Positions 8,833 to 19,531 of a stretch of 64,000 nt of DNA are shown in pieces. The notes beneath the pieces were generated by a model that was given only the letters and a program-made list of their open reading frames with translations, was not told the origin of the DNA and did not search any database. Both the position numbers and the translations under genes were made by a program. The stretch covers positions 1 through 64,000 of the forward strand of contig JAUGWO010000014.1 of NCBI GenBank assembly GCA_049724395.1. The letters run 5' to 3'. The stretch's first letter is position 1. Every line of letters starts with the position of its first letter. This DNA is from Spongospora subterranea f. sp. subterranea (taxonomy: Eukaryota; Endomyxa: Phytomyxea; Phytomyxea; Plasmodiophorida).

Positions 8833-8992
8833 AAATGCTGTACAGTACTATAAACGTTGCGCACGCTAGCACCAAACTCGTCGATTGCGCGACCTGTATC
8901 TATTTGGCGACTCGTGACCTCTGTTGCTATTGCGCGACTCTCTACTTGACGGGTAGCGGATAGACATTATTGTAGATCCCATTCTGGTTTAC

Positions 8993-9642
8993 ATGTCGGA
9001 CCCATCTCGAGACGAGCTTCTACCGAAGCTTGTCGCGTTCGATCTGGATGGGACCTTATGGTATCCAGAAATGTATATGTTGTACGTATTTACACGGGTG
9101 ACCGTCTCCGGAATGTATAATCGCGTTTTAGATGGGGAGGCGGTGGCGCGCCGTTCACTCAACATCGTTCTGGTAACTTGGTTGATCGCAAGGGCCAGAA
9201 GGTATACCTGTTAGGGGATACTCGCGATATATTGTCTGAGATTCATGCTGATCCATGCTGGTCATCCGTCAAATTGGCCATTTCTTCAAAGACCGACGAA
9301 CCATCGTGGGCAGAAATGTGCCTACAGCAAATAGCCATCAAGAAAGGAGTCTTCCTCAAGTCCTTATTTCACTATGAGCAAATCTCGCAGGTTTCGAAGG
9401 TGAATATTTTTTACTGTCGTCACTACCTTCCAAATCAATTTGTTGCTCAGGATCGACATTTCAGAGAACTGCAGAGCCAAACCGGGTTTTCATTCAAAGA
9501 TATGATTTTCTTTGATAATCAGCAGGATAATTGCCAAACCGTATCTAAACTTGGCGTACATTGCGTCTACACTCCTGATGGGTTAACACGTTCTTTATGG
9601 GACGACGGAATATCATCATGGAGGGATTGTTACCATCAATAG
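8993..9642 (+). CDS. Magnesium-dependent phosphatase-1-like HAD protein (MDP-1)
   Basis: Three exons with 50- and 51-nt introns (9082-9131 GTACGT..TTTTAG, 9400-9450 GTGAAT..CTCAG) give a 182-residue protein. HAD motif I is FDLDGTLWYPEMYML, then WGGGGAPF created by the first splice, SSKTDEPSWA as motif II, and FFDNQQDN as motif IV. This fits the MDP-1 family of small cytosolic HAD phosphatases, implicated in fructosamine-6-phosphate or protein-tyrosine dephosphorylation, and the length is close to the family norm. The EMYxLWGGG stretch across the splice supports both the intron and the assignment. It stands alone between a minisatellite and the Reeler gene. Confidence 0.87.
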
Positions 9643-10033
9643 ATCGCATGTGCTTTAAATTGATTCACTACATGCAGAAAATAGGCGCGTTGGTCTTGGT
9701 ATGACCAAGCAGATGGTTCATTTACCGCTGCTTGCCTGGTACGGGAACAAGATGTTTATGTTGGTCTATAAATCTTCTAATCTGAGTTATCTGCCTTACA
9801 TTGTGTCGGTGCACATTTTTTGGGCAATTCTACCAATCGTGTTTAGACGTTGTTTATTCTCCGAACGTCAATACGGGTTGCCAGTATTCCGTGTTCGCTG
9901 CTGTTGATTTGCTGCAGCGTCACTTTTTAACATGTACTCTTGTATCTCATATTGACTCATGATGTTGACAGAAATCATTCGACTAGCGCTAATCAATCGG
10001 TCTGAGTCATTTTTTCTTTATTGATCTAGTGCA
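9643..10033. other. Intergenic stretch
   Basis: Only a short ORF without recognisable similarity is present. It presumably holds the MDP-1 3' end and the promoter of the Reeler gene. Confidence 0.4.
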
Positions 10034-10686
10034 ATGCAGAAACGACATAGGTGGCATTACATCGTGTTGGCCATTGCTGTCATCATCGATATATGCGATG
10101 GGCATAGCAAAGGGGCTGGGACTTGTTTCGCCAGATATGAAGACGTCGCTCAGATGTCCCGCCCTGTGGAGGCTCAGCTCCAGTCTCCTTATGGCTTCGC
10201 GTTGCCAACCAACCAGATCGATCCTAACGTCATCATCCCAATACAGGTCGTTGGTCCCGATCCCATCAAAGGATTTCTGATCTACGCTGAGCCATTCGAC
10301 GTTCACGATGACATACGAGTGGGCACATTTATGCTGCCCCCGTTCAGGCGCGGCAAGGGTAATCTTATTCGCCCATAATATTCAGCAATATTGAATCGTT
10401 CGCCATAGGAATCGGACAGCACCATTTCCTAGAAGCTTGTCGTGATGGACAGCACACGATCACGCACACCAATGCCAATCCGAAACTCGCAACGGATATG
10501 GTGTTCAACTGGCTATCGCCAAGCGATTTCGTTGGCGCTGTCGTGTTCAAGGCCGCGGTCCTGATAACGCATACCGAATGGTATATCATCGAATCGGAAC
10601 CGCTGGAAATCGGTCAGGCTATCAACATGGTGCCCGGGGCTGCATATCCGCAACCTGAACAGGAATTCCAACAATGGGTGTCGTGA
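10034..10686 (+). CDS. Secreted Reeler-domain protein
   Basis: Two exons (10034-10358 and 10409-10686) around a 50-nt intron (GTAATC..CCATAG) encode 200 residues. A hydrophobic segment (WHYIVLAIAVIIDICDG) near the N-terminus is a likely signal peptide. The rest matches the Reeler domain known from reelin and related extracellular proteins: PYGFALPTNQIDPNVIIPIQV, GFLIYAEP, a conserved ACRDG, THTNANPK, and the FNWLSPSDFVGAVVFKAAV core with a final W. No membrane anchor follows. The assignment rests on pattern and spacing. The domain is common in animals and scattered in protists. It sits next to a mucin-like surface protein on the same strand. Confidence 0.78.
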
Positions 10687-11014
10687 TCTCATCAGTGTTT
10701 GAATTTCGTATCATATCTATACTCAATTATTTATTCTAAAAGTATCGGTTCAACATTAATCCTTTCGGGTAGCGCCTTAGACCGGTTGGTCTGTCGGGAC
10801 TAATTCGACGTCATTCTGTCGTAGTTCTGGCCGCAGTTATCGGTTAAGATTGACTTGATGCGGAACCATCTTTAGGAAAGAGCATTAGTCACGGGTTGTA
10901 TCAATGCCATTTCGATGAGTCACGAGTAGTAATGGTGATGGAGCCGGTCTTGGGATCGGAACGGAGGTCAAAACCACAAAATCTTCAGGCTGCTGACGTA
11001 TATCATTTCTGTCG

Positions 11015-12379
11015 ATGTCGCAGGCAATGATGGTCGTGATCACGATCGTATTCATTGCCGTTCCCCATTGCCACGCCATTCTTCACGGCAATGACGATGA
11101 TATCGAGGAATGGAACCCCCCATCGCATGGCGCGACTGGGAATCCGCCGCCGACCCCGGTGTCGCCACAGAGTACGACCGGCAGAACGAATACCGCGTCG
11201 TCAGTACCGAGCGTGGCGTCACCCTTGAGAACGGGCAGCAGTAGCTCGGGATTACCTACACCAACGACCAAGTCCACCAACTCAGCTCCATCCACAGCGA
11301 ATACCTATCATCCAACAGCCCCGGCAACGACCAACGGCAACACCATGGTAGCGAGACCACAAACGACCACGACACCGAGTTCAACCAGCAATGGTAAGCC
11401 GCAAACGACCGCAACACCGAGTTCAACCAGCAATGGTAAGCCGCAAACGACCACGACACCGAGTTCAACCAGCAATGGTAAGCCGCAAACGACCACGACA
11501 CCGAGTTCAACCAGCAATGGTAAGCCGCAAACGACCACGACACCGAGTTCAACCAGCAATGGTAAGCCGCAAACGACCACGACACCGAGTTCAACCAGCA
11601 ATGGTAAGCCGCAAACGACCACGACACCGAGCTCAACCAGCAATGGTAAGCCTCCCGCTACGGCGCCAGGACCGAAGGCAACGCCAACGAGCTCAAGCAC
11701 CAATGCGTCAACCCCCACAACTGGCACCTATACACCGCAAACTTCTGGTTCACCAGGTAGTCCAAGCACCTGGACGACGACATCGAATTCGAAAACCGGC
11801 CAGTCCGGGTCATCTTCAACATCGGCGACATCCGTCGGCCAGGCAAGGAATAGGACGACGACCACGACAACGGTATCGCATGCGACGCCTAGACAAGTCG
11901 CCCGGCCAACTTCGCCAACTCCATCAAGAGCAAGCTCGCCTAGTTTGTATGGTGCACCGTCAACAACAAGCAGTATGTATGGGGCGATATCCACGATCAA
12001 GCGCCCAGTTTCGAAATCAACGCTGTACGCGCCCACCACCACATCCAGGCAAGTTCCCCCAGCTTCAAGCCTATATTCGGTGACAAAGAGGCCCTCGGCG
12101 CCAGTGTATTCGCCGGTCGTACGCAAGCCAGGACAGGTCTACAGTCCTGTCAAGGCGCATTCGCCACCGTCGCCACAGCTCTACAGTCCTGTCAAGGCAC
12201 CGTCGCCACAGGCACCGTCGTCACAGGTCTACAGCCCTGTCAAGGCACCGTCGCCATCCAAGAAATCAACTCCAGCGCCATCGCCCGCAACCTACTCAAA
12301 GCAAGAAATGAAAAGCTCATCAGGCAAGGCGAAACTGGGAGCGGTTATCGCCATTCTGGTTGTGGCCCTTACGTTTTGA
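11015..12379 (+). CDS. Mucin-like Ser/Thr/Pro-rich surface protein, probable GPI anchor
   Basis: A single 454-codon ORF. The N-terminus (MVVITIVFIAVPHCHA) looks like a signal peptide. The body is dominated by Thr, Ser and Pro, with about seven copies of a 14-residue repeat (GKPQTTTTPSSTSN), then LYGAP/MYGAI and YSPVKAPSP repeats reminiscent of extensins. The last ~15 residues (LGAVIAILVVALTF) are hydrophobic and follow a small-residue stretch (SSSGKA), as in GPI-attachment signals. It is expected to be heavily O-glycosylated and on the cell surface or wall. Codon-perfect repeats suggest length polymorphism between strains. Confidence 0.82.
   Translation: MSQAMMVVITIVFIAVPHCHAILHGNDDDIEEWNPPSHGATGNPPPTPVSPQSTTGRTNTASSVPSVASPLRTGSSSSGLPTPTTKSTNSAPSTANTYHPTAPATTNGNTMVARPQTTTTPSSTSNGKPQTTATPSSTSNGKPQTTTTPSSTSNGKPQTTTTPSSTSNGKPQTTTTPSSTSNGKPQTTTTPSSTSNGKPQTTTTPSSTSNGKPPATAPGPKATPTSSSTNASTPTTGTYTPQTSGSPGSPSTWTTTSNSKTGQSGSSSTSATSVGQARNRTTTTTTVSHATPRQVARPTSPTPSRASSPSLYGAPSTTSSMYGAISTIKRPVSKSTLYAPTTTSRQVPPASSLYSVTKRPSAPVYSPVVRKPGQVYSPVKAHSPPSPQLYSPVKAPSPQAPSSQVYSPVKAPSPSKKSTPAPSPATYSKQEMKSSSGKAKLGAVIAILVVALTF
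11357..11652 (+). repeat. 42-bp coding tandem repeat in the mucin-like gene
   Basis: Seven copies of a 42-bp unit (beginning CAAACGACCACGACACCGAG), nearly identical and in frame, encode the 14-residue Thr/Ser/Pro repeat. Only single-base differences separate copies, which implies recent expansion or homogenisation. Confidence 0.93.
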
Positions 12380-12840
12380 AACAACTCAACTAAAAACTCT
12401 TGTTATATTTTTCATCGTAAACGTTGTATCTCCCTTTTGTCTGCGCCGTTCCGGTATCTGCGCTTGGCTGAACACGTTATGGTGGGAGTTTTCCCAGGTG
12501 GTTGGCAAGTTTGCTGATGGTGGCCATCAGCCACTTCATTGTGCACAACCTATATTTTCTGGCGGCTGGGAGCGTCTCAAAGTTTAAAGCAAAATTGCTC
12601 ATACGATATAAACGTATCTCGTAAGATGTATCCAGATTAGGTTGCTGCTTTGGTGCTCATCGCAACGCTGCGGGTTTCATTTTGGGACACAGCAAAGTGA
12701 GACCATTTCACGACAAATTGGGGAGAAATCTGAAACAATTTGAATGACGTTTTTCTACCTATCTGTGCTTGAATTGCATTCACGAGTATTTGCCAACACC
12801 GATTGGCCATTCCAGTCCACCAGATTCTTTGTTTCGTTTA
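12380..12840. other. Intergenic stretch, possibly with upstream exon(s)
   Basis: It holds the end of the mucin gene and probably a 5' exon of the next gene, since that gene begins after an apparent acceptor (TTTCGTTTAG) at about 12840. A short frame ending in a GTAAG donor near 12615 is a weak exon candidate. Confidence 0.3.
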
Positions 12841-13546
12841 GGTGTTGGATCATGACCGTGTACTCGGCCAACCTTTCATTGTTGCTCGTCCGGTCATGGC
12901 CTTAATCCGCGAATCAGGCCTGATTCCGCAACCGGGAGAACAGGACGGTTCTCGCTCAAACGCCTCCCAACACTCAGCAAGTGATCTACTGGCCCACATC
13001 ACTCATCCCCGACATCTCATCGCCATGATCCGCCTAACGAGCTCATTTTACGGCGCGCAATACGCCTTCCGTTCCAAACTTCCACCGCCAAAACACCTCC
13101 TCGCCAATTTATTGTTGCTCTACCCTCATCTTCTTCCATCTGAAATCGATTTCATTATCGACATGACCAGGTCCATTGACGGCCAATCCCGATTACTGGA
13201 TCGAATATTAGGGTCAGCTCCATATAATCTAACGTTACCGGCAATGATGTGATAATGTTTCAGGGCGATTCCCGGACTGCAACAGTCGAATCGGGACCTG
13301 GATTCGCTTATCATCTATCTGCTGCTGTTTCGGTTGGAGGGATTTGGGTTGGACCATGTCCGGTCGCTGCGCCGCGTGCTGGGCAAGAAGATGAAGGCAA
13401 TATTGGGGTTCCTTCTGGAGGATCTATCGCGGGAAGGGCGCCTGTTCAATGAACTCATACACGAACACGACATTCGAACCATCGAAAGGCGGATTCTCGA
13501 ACCGCTGGTCAGATACCAGGCGGAATTACAATCGTGTGTAAAATGA
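12841..13546 (+). CDS. Uncharacterised protein, two visible exons
   Basis: Exon 12841-13212 and exon 13264-13546 join across a 51-nt GT-AG intron (GTCAGC..TTTCAG) to give one frame of about 218 residues with no stop until TGA at 13544-13546. The 5' exon follows an acceptor, so the start lies upstream or at an internal Met. The product is rich in Leu and helical segments (KHLLANLLLLYPHLLPSEID, LDSLIIYLLLFRLEG, FNELIHEHDIRTIERRILEP) and has no signal peptide. I do not recognise the family. The helical C-terminus could be a coiled-coil or oligomerisation region. Confidence 0.6.
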
Positions 13547-13835
13547 TAGCGGCTGTTGATAATGATTGCCGTTCGGACCTCAGATATATATTATAAACAC
13601 AGTCGTAAATGTTTTGACCTTAAAGTTGGCGCCTTTATGTGAATCGGCTTCGTTCCTCCGAGTATTCAGCCTCCACTTTCTTCAATTTTTTGTTCGACGC
13701 GCCCAGAGTCTCGATATCGACGTCTACCCTAATCTAGCTGTTTGAATTTTGCTGATGTTGTTCGAGTGCTAATAGATGCGCATGTTTAAAATACAAGAGA
13801 CGGGCCGACGATCGTTTAGATTTAGGAAGGTTTTG
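13547..13835. other. Intergenic stretch
   Basis: No ORF or RNA gene recognised. Confidence 0.35.
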
Positions 13836-13981
13836 CAGTGATGGAAAGCGTCGTCAAGCAAAAACGGACAAACACATGACAATATGTTAGCACGTACATG
13901 AGCAAGCGGGATCGTCGTGTTCCAGTACAAGCAGACAGAGAATAAGTTGGCCGATATGCTGATCAAACCGGTCGAGCGATA
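13836..13981 (+). pseudogene. Relic of a copia RNase H C-terminus
   Basis: A frame reading RQAKTDKHMTI...HVHEQAG followed, after a one-base shift, by VVFQYKQTENKLADMLIKP and a stop corresponds to the KHIDIRYHFIREQV...LADILTKP end of copia Pol. A stop and a frameshift show it is dead. It differs from the two intact elements and belongs to another or an older family. Confidence 0.6.
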
Positions 13982-13989
13982 AAAGCACG

Positions 13990-14886
13990 AGTGTCCAAGT
14001 TTAATCCCCCGACAGCACCTCGAACTTCCAAGACAAACCGATAGCGGAAGTGAGATCAGGTTGAAATTTCCATATCGACTTTGAGGCGCATTGTAATCGA
14101 TGCAGTTTGTTTTTCTCCTGGACTAAGAGCCATTGATGAGTCTCGGCCAAATTGGGAAACCATTATCACCACGAAGTTCGCTGATCTGCTGATGTTTGAA
14201 AAATCTGTGTGAACATGGGCAACAGATTAGGACATCAAAACAAATTTCGGGGTGCTGATTATTTCCCAATTCGATTGAGATGCATTTCGGCGTGAAGCGC
14301 TATGGATGCCGGTATTGTTTGTCCGTTTTGCCACGACGGCAGATTTTACACACCCTTTGTTGCCTGCGGACACGATCGTCGTCCCGTCTCTAAAGAGCGC
14401 ATCGTTTAGCGGCAGGATTTGCACTCGGTTTTGATGGTCTCAATGAATACGGCCACGCACCCAACTTGCCGCGAATGAGCAAGGGGCAGGTTGACACTAT
14501 GGCGGATCGCCAACTGTTCTGGCAGACGTCCCGTACATGATCTGATGGGTGATCCGTTACCGAATCGTAACGTCCCTCGACCGTGGGACGATGACTGGTC
14601 GCTGATTACTCGAGCGTGATCGTCTGACGCGTTATTTCACTACGATGGACTCCTCAGACTGACGTCGTTGTTTAGGGGGTGGGGGGCGCACGTAGACGGA
14701 AGCCCGCGCCCACTCACACTCCGTGCTGGAAACGGCTCCTCGCCTGTGCTGTGGTCTGTGGACACTCGTTGTTGTTACGTGGCGTAACCTCCAATCGTCT
14801 CCTGTCGATCCCCTTCATAACATGTCATTCTTTACGATCAGGTCATAATACCATTCGATCAAGCTGGATCAACTCACCGTTCAGCC
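13990..14886. other. Intergenic stretch
   Basis: Only short ORFs. Given the adjacent RNase H relic, it may hold further decayed retrotransposon sequence, but I could not match any motif securely. Confidence 0.3.
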
Positions 14887-17126
14887 ATGCAATGGGCTAG
14901 AACCCCCGTTCTGTCCATTCCGGATGATCGGACCTGCACGTCGCCGCCCTCGTTCAAGTCGCTGACGACGCCGGACTCTTCTGTGCACGTGTCGGGCATG
15001 TTTTGGACAGAGGTGGCCAAAATTCATGGACAGCGTAAGATTCTGGACCCGGCTTCGTCCCATATCTTGCGGCACCATGATGTGAGCAAATTCCCCGGCG
15101 AGCCGTTTGTCAAATGCCGAAAGCGTGCTGCATCACCGGTTAGAACTAATGGTCAGCTACGCGAGGTTCTCGAGAGCATTACTGCCGGTGAAGGCTATGG
15201 CGTCATACAGACGGCTTGTGACGTGATCCAAGCTGAGCAGCGCCATGTCACGAGCTGCGCCGAGCAAATGCTTGCTCAGAACTCCGCTCTGCAATGGATC
15301 GCCATGAACCCAAGTACAGGGCATCTGCAGCTTATGCAACTCGTCTATGTCGCTCGCTGGCTTCAGTGCGAAAGCAGCAGGGTGAAAATTAGCATGCAGA
15401 AGTTGAAGGCAGATGCCGACCTTCCCGTTCATGATCATTCTCCAACGAACCAGGTTCGGTTTGTGCATAACCGCGGTTGACGTTTTCTAATGTTCGCCAG
15501 CCGGAAATACAACCGGGCGCCGCCGTCCCCATTGGAGTTCAGCCAACTCCTAACGTCCTGAGATACGATGTCGTCAAACTCAATCGAATCAACAGGAATT
15601 CGAAGAGGGTTTTCGAGATTGATATCAAGCAACACTCATTAGCCATTGTGAAACCAGAGTATATTTAATTGTTTTTTCATGCAGCTACATTGATCTCATA
15701 TGTGTTTTTTTGTTTGTATAGAGGGAATACCATGTCCCCGACCAGCACAATGGAATCAACAATGTCGCCAACTATTCGAAGATCGTCGTTTTTCGGTTCG
15801 CCGAGAGGTATATATATTGTCTGCAAAAACTTTTTCAATCAAATTTACATCAGAGTTTGCTGTTTTAGGTGAGGTCTCACCTATTGCAGAGAACTCGGAA
15901 AATATTCTGCTGTCCAACACCATGATTGTTGATATTCGACTCTTTCCGATTTCGAGTGGGACAATGAGGAGATGCTCGACTGCTTCTTCGACCTTGATGC
16001 AAACTCCGGCAGAAATTCAGATCGAGTATTTATCAACGTCAATGAGAAAATCAAAGACGTTTCGAGGTAAATACATCAGGGGGACACTTTTCACAAATTT
16101 TGATTTCAACCTATCAGGGTTAATGTTGAGTGCAGCAGAGCGAGACCAGTTCTACCGTCATGTTTGCCTGGACGTGCTGCAAAGACCAAATTTATTGATT
16201 ACGCTGGATCCGATTCCCACAAACAATGATCCTTCACCGAAAATGAGCCCTTCCAGGCCAAGTGCCATACGAAGGGGGTTTTCTTCTACTTGGTATCGGG
16301 ATATTGCACTTAATGTATGCTAAAGCACTCAATCAGCTGCAGTGATTCTTCTCAGATGATGCTTTCGCGCTCATTATCTTCGACTTTGTTATCTGCGCAG
16401 CTATCTGGCACGTTGTCTACCTCAATGCTGCCAATCCATAGAATTGCCGAACGGGCACATTCAAATTGGGCTTTAAGCAAATTATCTGAACAATGGACTT
16501 TGGGGAAACGAGTCGACATATCAAAGAAAAAGCACACCGATCTGATTCCATTCAACGAGTGAGCTTATGGTATTTTGAGAATTTATGATGAAAAATCAAT
16601 TCTTCATGCAGATTACCTGAAAGCAAACAATCGTTCAAGTTTGAAGGTGTCCGCCGGGTCATCAACACGATCTGCGAATTTGGCTACACTATTCAGTCTG
16701 CTGAGACCATCCTCTCCGCGCATCGTGACGCTCTCGAGCCTTCGGATAGGCAACAACTATTGTCCGTTTTAGCAGTTACTTTGCACGAGACGTAAGAAAT
16801 GGGGAAATTCTAGTAAACGCGCCACCTTTGATCATGCTCGTTGCAGATGGATCAACTTACTGACCGTTCAAGGATGGCGTTTCGGTGCCGTCCTCGACGA
16901 GGAGGACAAGAGGCATCCGAATCTAACACCATTCAGGTGCAAACGGGTTATTCTTTTTTTCGAAACTGTTCTAAAACCCTTCTGTCATAGTTGTCTCAGT
17001 TCGGCTTATAGCAATGAATATACAGCAAATGCAGAGTTCATCATCGATGCTCTGTCGGAATTAGCATTGGTTGTTCGATACAGCCATAGACATGCCCGTT
17101 CCAGCAGCCGCGTTCAGTCCATGTAG
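14887..17126 (+). CDS. Multi-exon protein with PH-like region and tandem RyR domains
   Basis: The first long frame (14887-15480) has no recognised domain. A PH-like segment follows (DVVKLNRINRNSKRVFEID ... IVVFRFAER), split by GT-AG introns ending GTTTGTATAG near 15722 and TGTTTTAG near 15869. The C-terminal half has two RyR domains. The first covers AERAHSNWALSKLSEQWTLG, KKKHTDLIPFNELPESK and INTICEFGYTI, and is joined by a splice from GTGAGC to CATGCAG at about 16613. The second covers TLHETWINLLTVQGWRFG, DKRHPNLTPF and FIIDALSELALVV. The last frame ends at TAG 17126. RyR domains are best known in ryanodine receptors, but no channel pore was seen. Some exon joins between 15900 and 16350 are unresolved. 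Confidence 0.6.
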
Positions 17127-18068
17127 TCCATGTCAACAACGGATATTCCAATGTTCATGGAGAAAACCGCACTTCAATATATATTATGTATTTTATCAAT
17201 GGCCTCCGATTCTCTATCATTTCTGGGTGGTGGATTGCGCCATCATGGTATTGCGAAAGTGTTCATTACGGTTCGACTTGGGTTGTCAGAGTAAGAAGCT
17301 CACAACCCGGATGGGGCTGAAATATCTGCACCTGCCAATCTTATCCTGAAGATGCTGTTGGTTCGTTTAACTGGTGCTCATAAACGACCAATTGAACTTT
17401 GTATCGCGGCCGTCTGATAAGGTCGTCTGCCCCCGGTTCAGGCCGCTAACCACTCGGTCGTGACCTAAAATTCGGTACACTTATCTGTTATGATCGTCGA
17501 ACATCCCGGTAGCGCCAGCCGGGTCCATGGGACGCGAACCTCAAAAATTTTGGGGACAACCGTAGAGAGACGATGGACGAGGTCAGTGCTCTCATCATTC
17601 CGATTACTGCCAACCGGGGCGGATAGATCCGGCGATCCGTATTCCGGCACCGCTATGGAGCGTTATTCCAAACCAAGCATCACAGTTGCTCTAGCTGCCT
17701 TGGCCGTCGTTCGTCAGACTGAACAAAAGACGTTGGGTTGTGAGAGGAAGTCGTGATCACGGCGCTGGGACGTTGAACGCAGTGTACTCAGTGAGGGCGA
17801 CTTGGAACCGGCGGTTGGACGAACAGCCACTTTTCTCTGTTAAGCTGACCAGAGCTGTGGAACGATCGCCGCGCCATTATAGTCGCACCCGCCATCACCA
17901 CAGACAGTATGAGCTCGTCGCATGTTTCGCCCATGGACGCGAATGGAGGGCGGACAAGATTGGATCCAGACGTCATTCGAGTGAGTCGCCGCCGAACCAT
18001 TGCAGCTCAGCAGTGTCGGCGTCGGCGTGCACGGTTCCTGGCCGCATTTCGCTAGCCGCTTGTAGAGA
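17127..18068. other. Region with overlapping short ORFs, no assignable gene
   Basis: Several frames of 60-110 codons overlap on both strands (for example 17490-17756 plus and 17788-18000 minus), none with a recognised motif and none clearly preferred. A small gene could be hidden here. Confidence 0.3.
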
Positions 18069-18469
18069 CTAGGTCGGGACAACAGAAATCCTGATTCCTA
18101 CCTCCCCCGATGCATTGAGGATCGGTTTGCTTGGTAAAACCTCGAACTGCTTGCGTCGGCCACCTTTTAGAGATCGAGTTATAATTTTGGAATATCGTGA
18201 TTGATCAGACGTCAAGTCAGTACTTATATCAAACAGCAACCACGATTGATGAACTTGGAAAAGGTCCGCTTTCGAATATGATGACGTTGATCTTGGCACA
18301 TAGTCCAGTTCCACTGCGATAAGTGCAGCGAAACGCGATATGGCCGTGCGAATTCGTTCGTTTTTCACAGCTCGATGTGGATGTTTCTGTTAGAGAATTT
18401 AGCCAAGATGTGGCGCAATATCTAATCCAGAACACCTTTGTGCCTCTAATCATCGATGCAAGCGTCATG
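18069..18469 (-). CDS. Small uncharacterised protein, divergent from PTRH2
   Basis: A minus-strand frame (RTAISRFAALIAVELDYVPRS ... GEVGIRISVVPT) of about 100 codons ends at 18069. A likely first exon starts at the ATG near 18469 (MTLASMIRGTK) and splices over a ~45-nt intron ending CTAACAG. No family recognised. It lies about 90 bp from the PTRH2 start in divergent orientation, so a shared promoter is possible. Confidence 0.35.
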
Positions 18470-18557
18470 TGAGTAGGATGTACCCGTCGGAACTGAGCAC
18501 GGCGCTGGAGCCGATGCGCCACGTGGGGCAGTGTAACGTCGGTCGGCAAATCCCGGG

Positions 18558-19161
18558 ATGACGTCATGGCCCGCTGCACTGTCAGCATGTGCCGGGATCG
18601 CGGCTGGACTCGTCGTGAGTCGGGTGATCACTCGCCCGCCACCGCCAGCCGACGACCGCCATTGTGATAGCGACACAGACAGTGACGACGACGACGATGA
18701 TGACCTTTTTCAAATGATATTGGCTGTCCGACAGGATTTAAAGATGGGCAAAGGAAAAATCTGTGGTGCGACGACGAATTCATTGTCAACGCGTTGTGTA
18801 TCGTCACTAATTCGTTGAACTAGCTCAATGCAGTCACGCTGCGCTGGGCGCATATAAACGATCACCGGACGACGTAGTCCGACGATATCGAAAATCGGGG
18901 GAAACCAAAGTCGCGGTCAAGATCAAGGATGAAGAGGAAATGTTCGTCGTCCTTCCTGTCCATCAAGTCGATTCCTTATTCTTTTTTGTTTGCCACAGGA
19001 ATATGTTAAGAACAGCCTGTGAAGCGGCGAATATTCCCAGCTACACGGTGATCGATGCCGGCCGTACACAGATTCCAGCGAACTCGGCGACCGTTATCGC
19101 CATAGGGCCATGCCTGAAATCGCGCCTATCCCCGATCACATCCCATCTGAAATTACTATAA
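18558..19161 (+). CDS. PTRH2: Peptidyl-tRNA hydrolase 2
   Basis: The N-terminus has a single hydrophobic segment (ALSACAGIAAGLVVSRV), matching the membrane anchor of mitochondrial/ER-associated PTH2, then an acidic linker (SDTDSDDDDDDD). The catalytic domain begins MILAVRQDLKMGKGK, continues after a 71-nt intron (18763-18833) with QCSHAALGAYKR, then VAVKIKDEEEMF, and after a second intron ending GCCACAG near 18998 with IPSYTVIDAGRTQIPANSAT, AIGPC and the C-terminal ITSHLKLL. These are the diagnostic PTH2 motifs, including the catalytic Lys/His region and DAGRTQ. The enzyme releases tRNA from stalled peptidyl-tRNA. The family end HLKLL followed by TAA shows it is complete. Confidence 0.93.
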
Positions 19162-19531
19162 ACCTGATCGGAATTCCTCAGTTGCCAGGATGGTCAACTG
19201 CCATCGGCACCCCTTCCTCCAATTGTTGCTTACCGCCATTGCACGCGGCCATAATCTGTCCTAATCCTCATGCGCTTCGCTTTCTGACTGTGTTCAACAG
19301 GATCGATGGCCTGGAAGAACAATCGGTTGTTTAGTTGTTCCAACAAGCAATTTTATTGGAGTGATTCCATTGGTCTTGCAGCCCAGGCCTAGACTCGCGT
19401 GTTTGAGACCAAACGTAGTTTCTTATTCGAATGTCTGTTTTGATATTCTGTTCAATGAATCATTTCGCCTTTGTCTTTCATCGTCTATATGAACTGCATC
19501 TGGGGGCAACCAACTTCTTCAGGCACCATCG
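19162..19531. other. Intergenic stretch
   Basis: No recognised gene; convergent 3' ends of PTRH2 and the following minus-strand frame. Confidence 0.35.

Noticed and set aside
8432-8875. Minus-strand frames through the 24-bp minisatellite
   Set aside because: They owe their openness to the 24-bp period, a multiple of three. No non-repeat coding sequence supports them.
11357-11652. CRISPR-like array
   Set aside because: Repeats are contiguous without unique spacers, the genome is eukaryotic and the unit is coding. The same holds for the arrays at 8579 and 62613.
11256-11727. Long antisense frames over the mucin repeats (HCWLNSVSWSFAAY and VVVCGLPLLVELG repeats)
   Set aside because: They are mirror readings of the 42-bp coding repeat. 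The sense frame has a signal peptide, a GPI-like end and a sensible composition.
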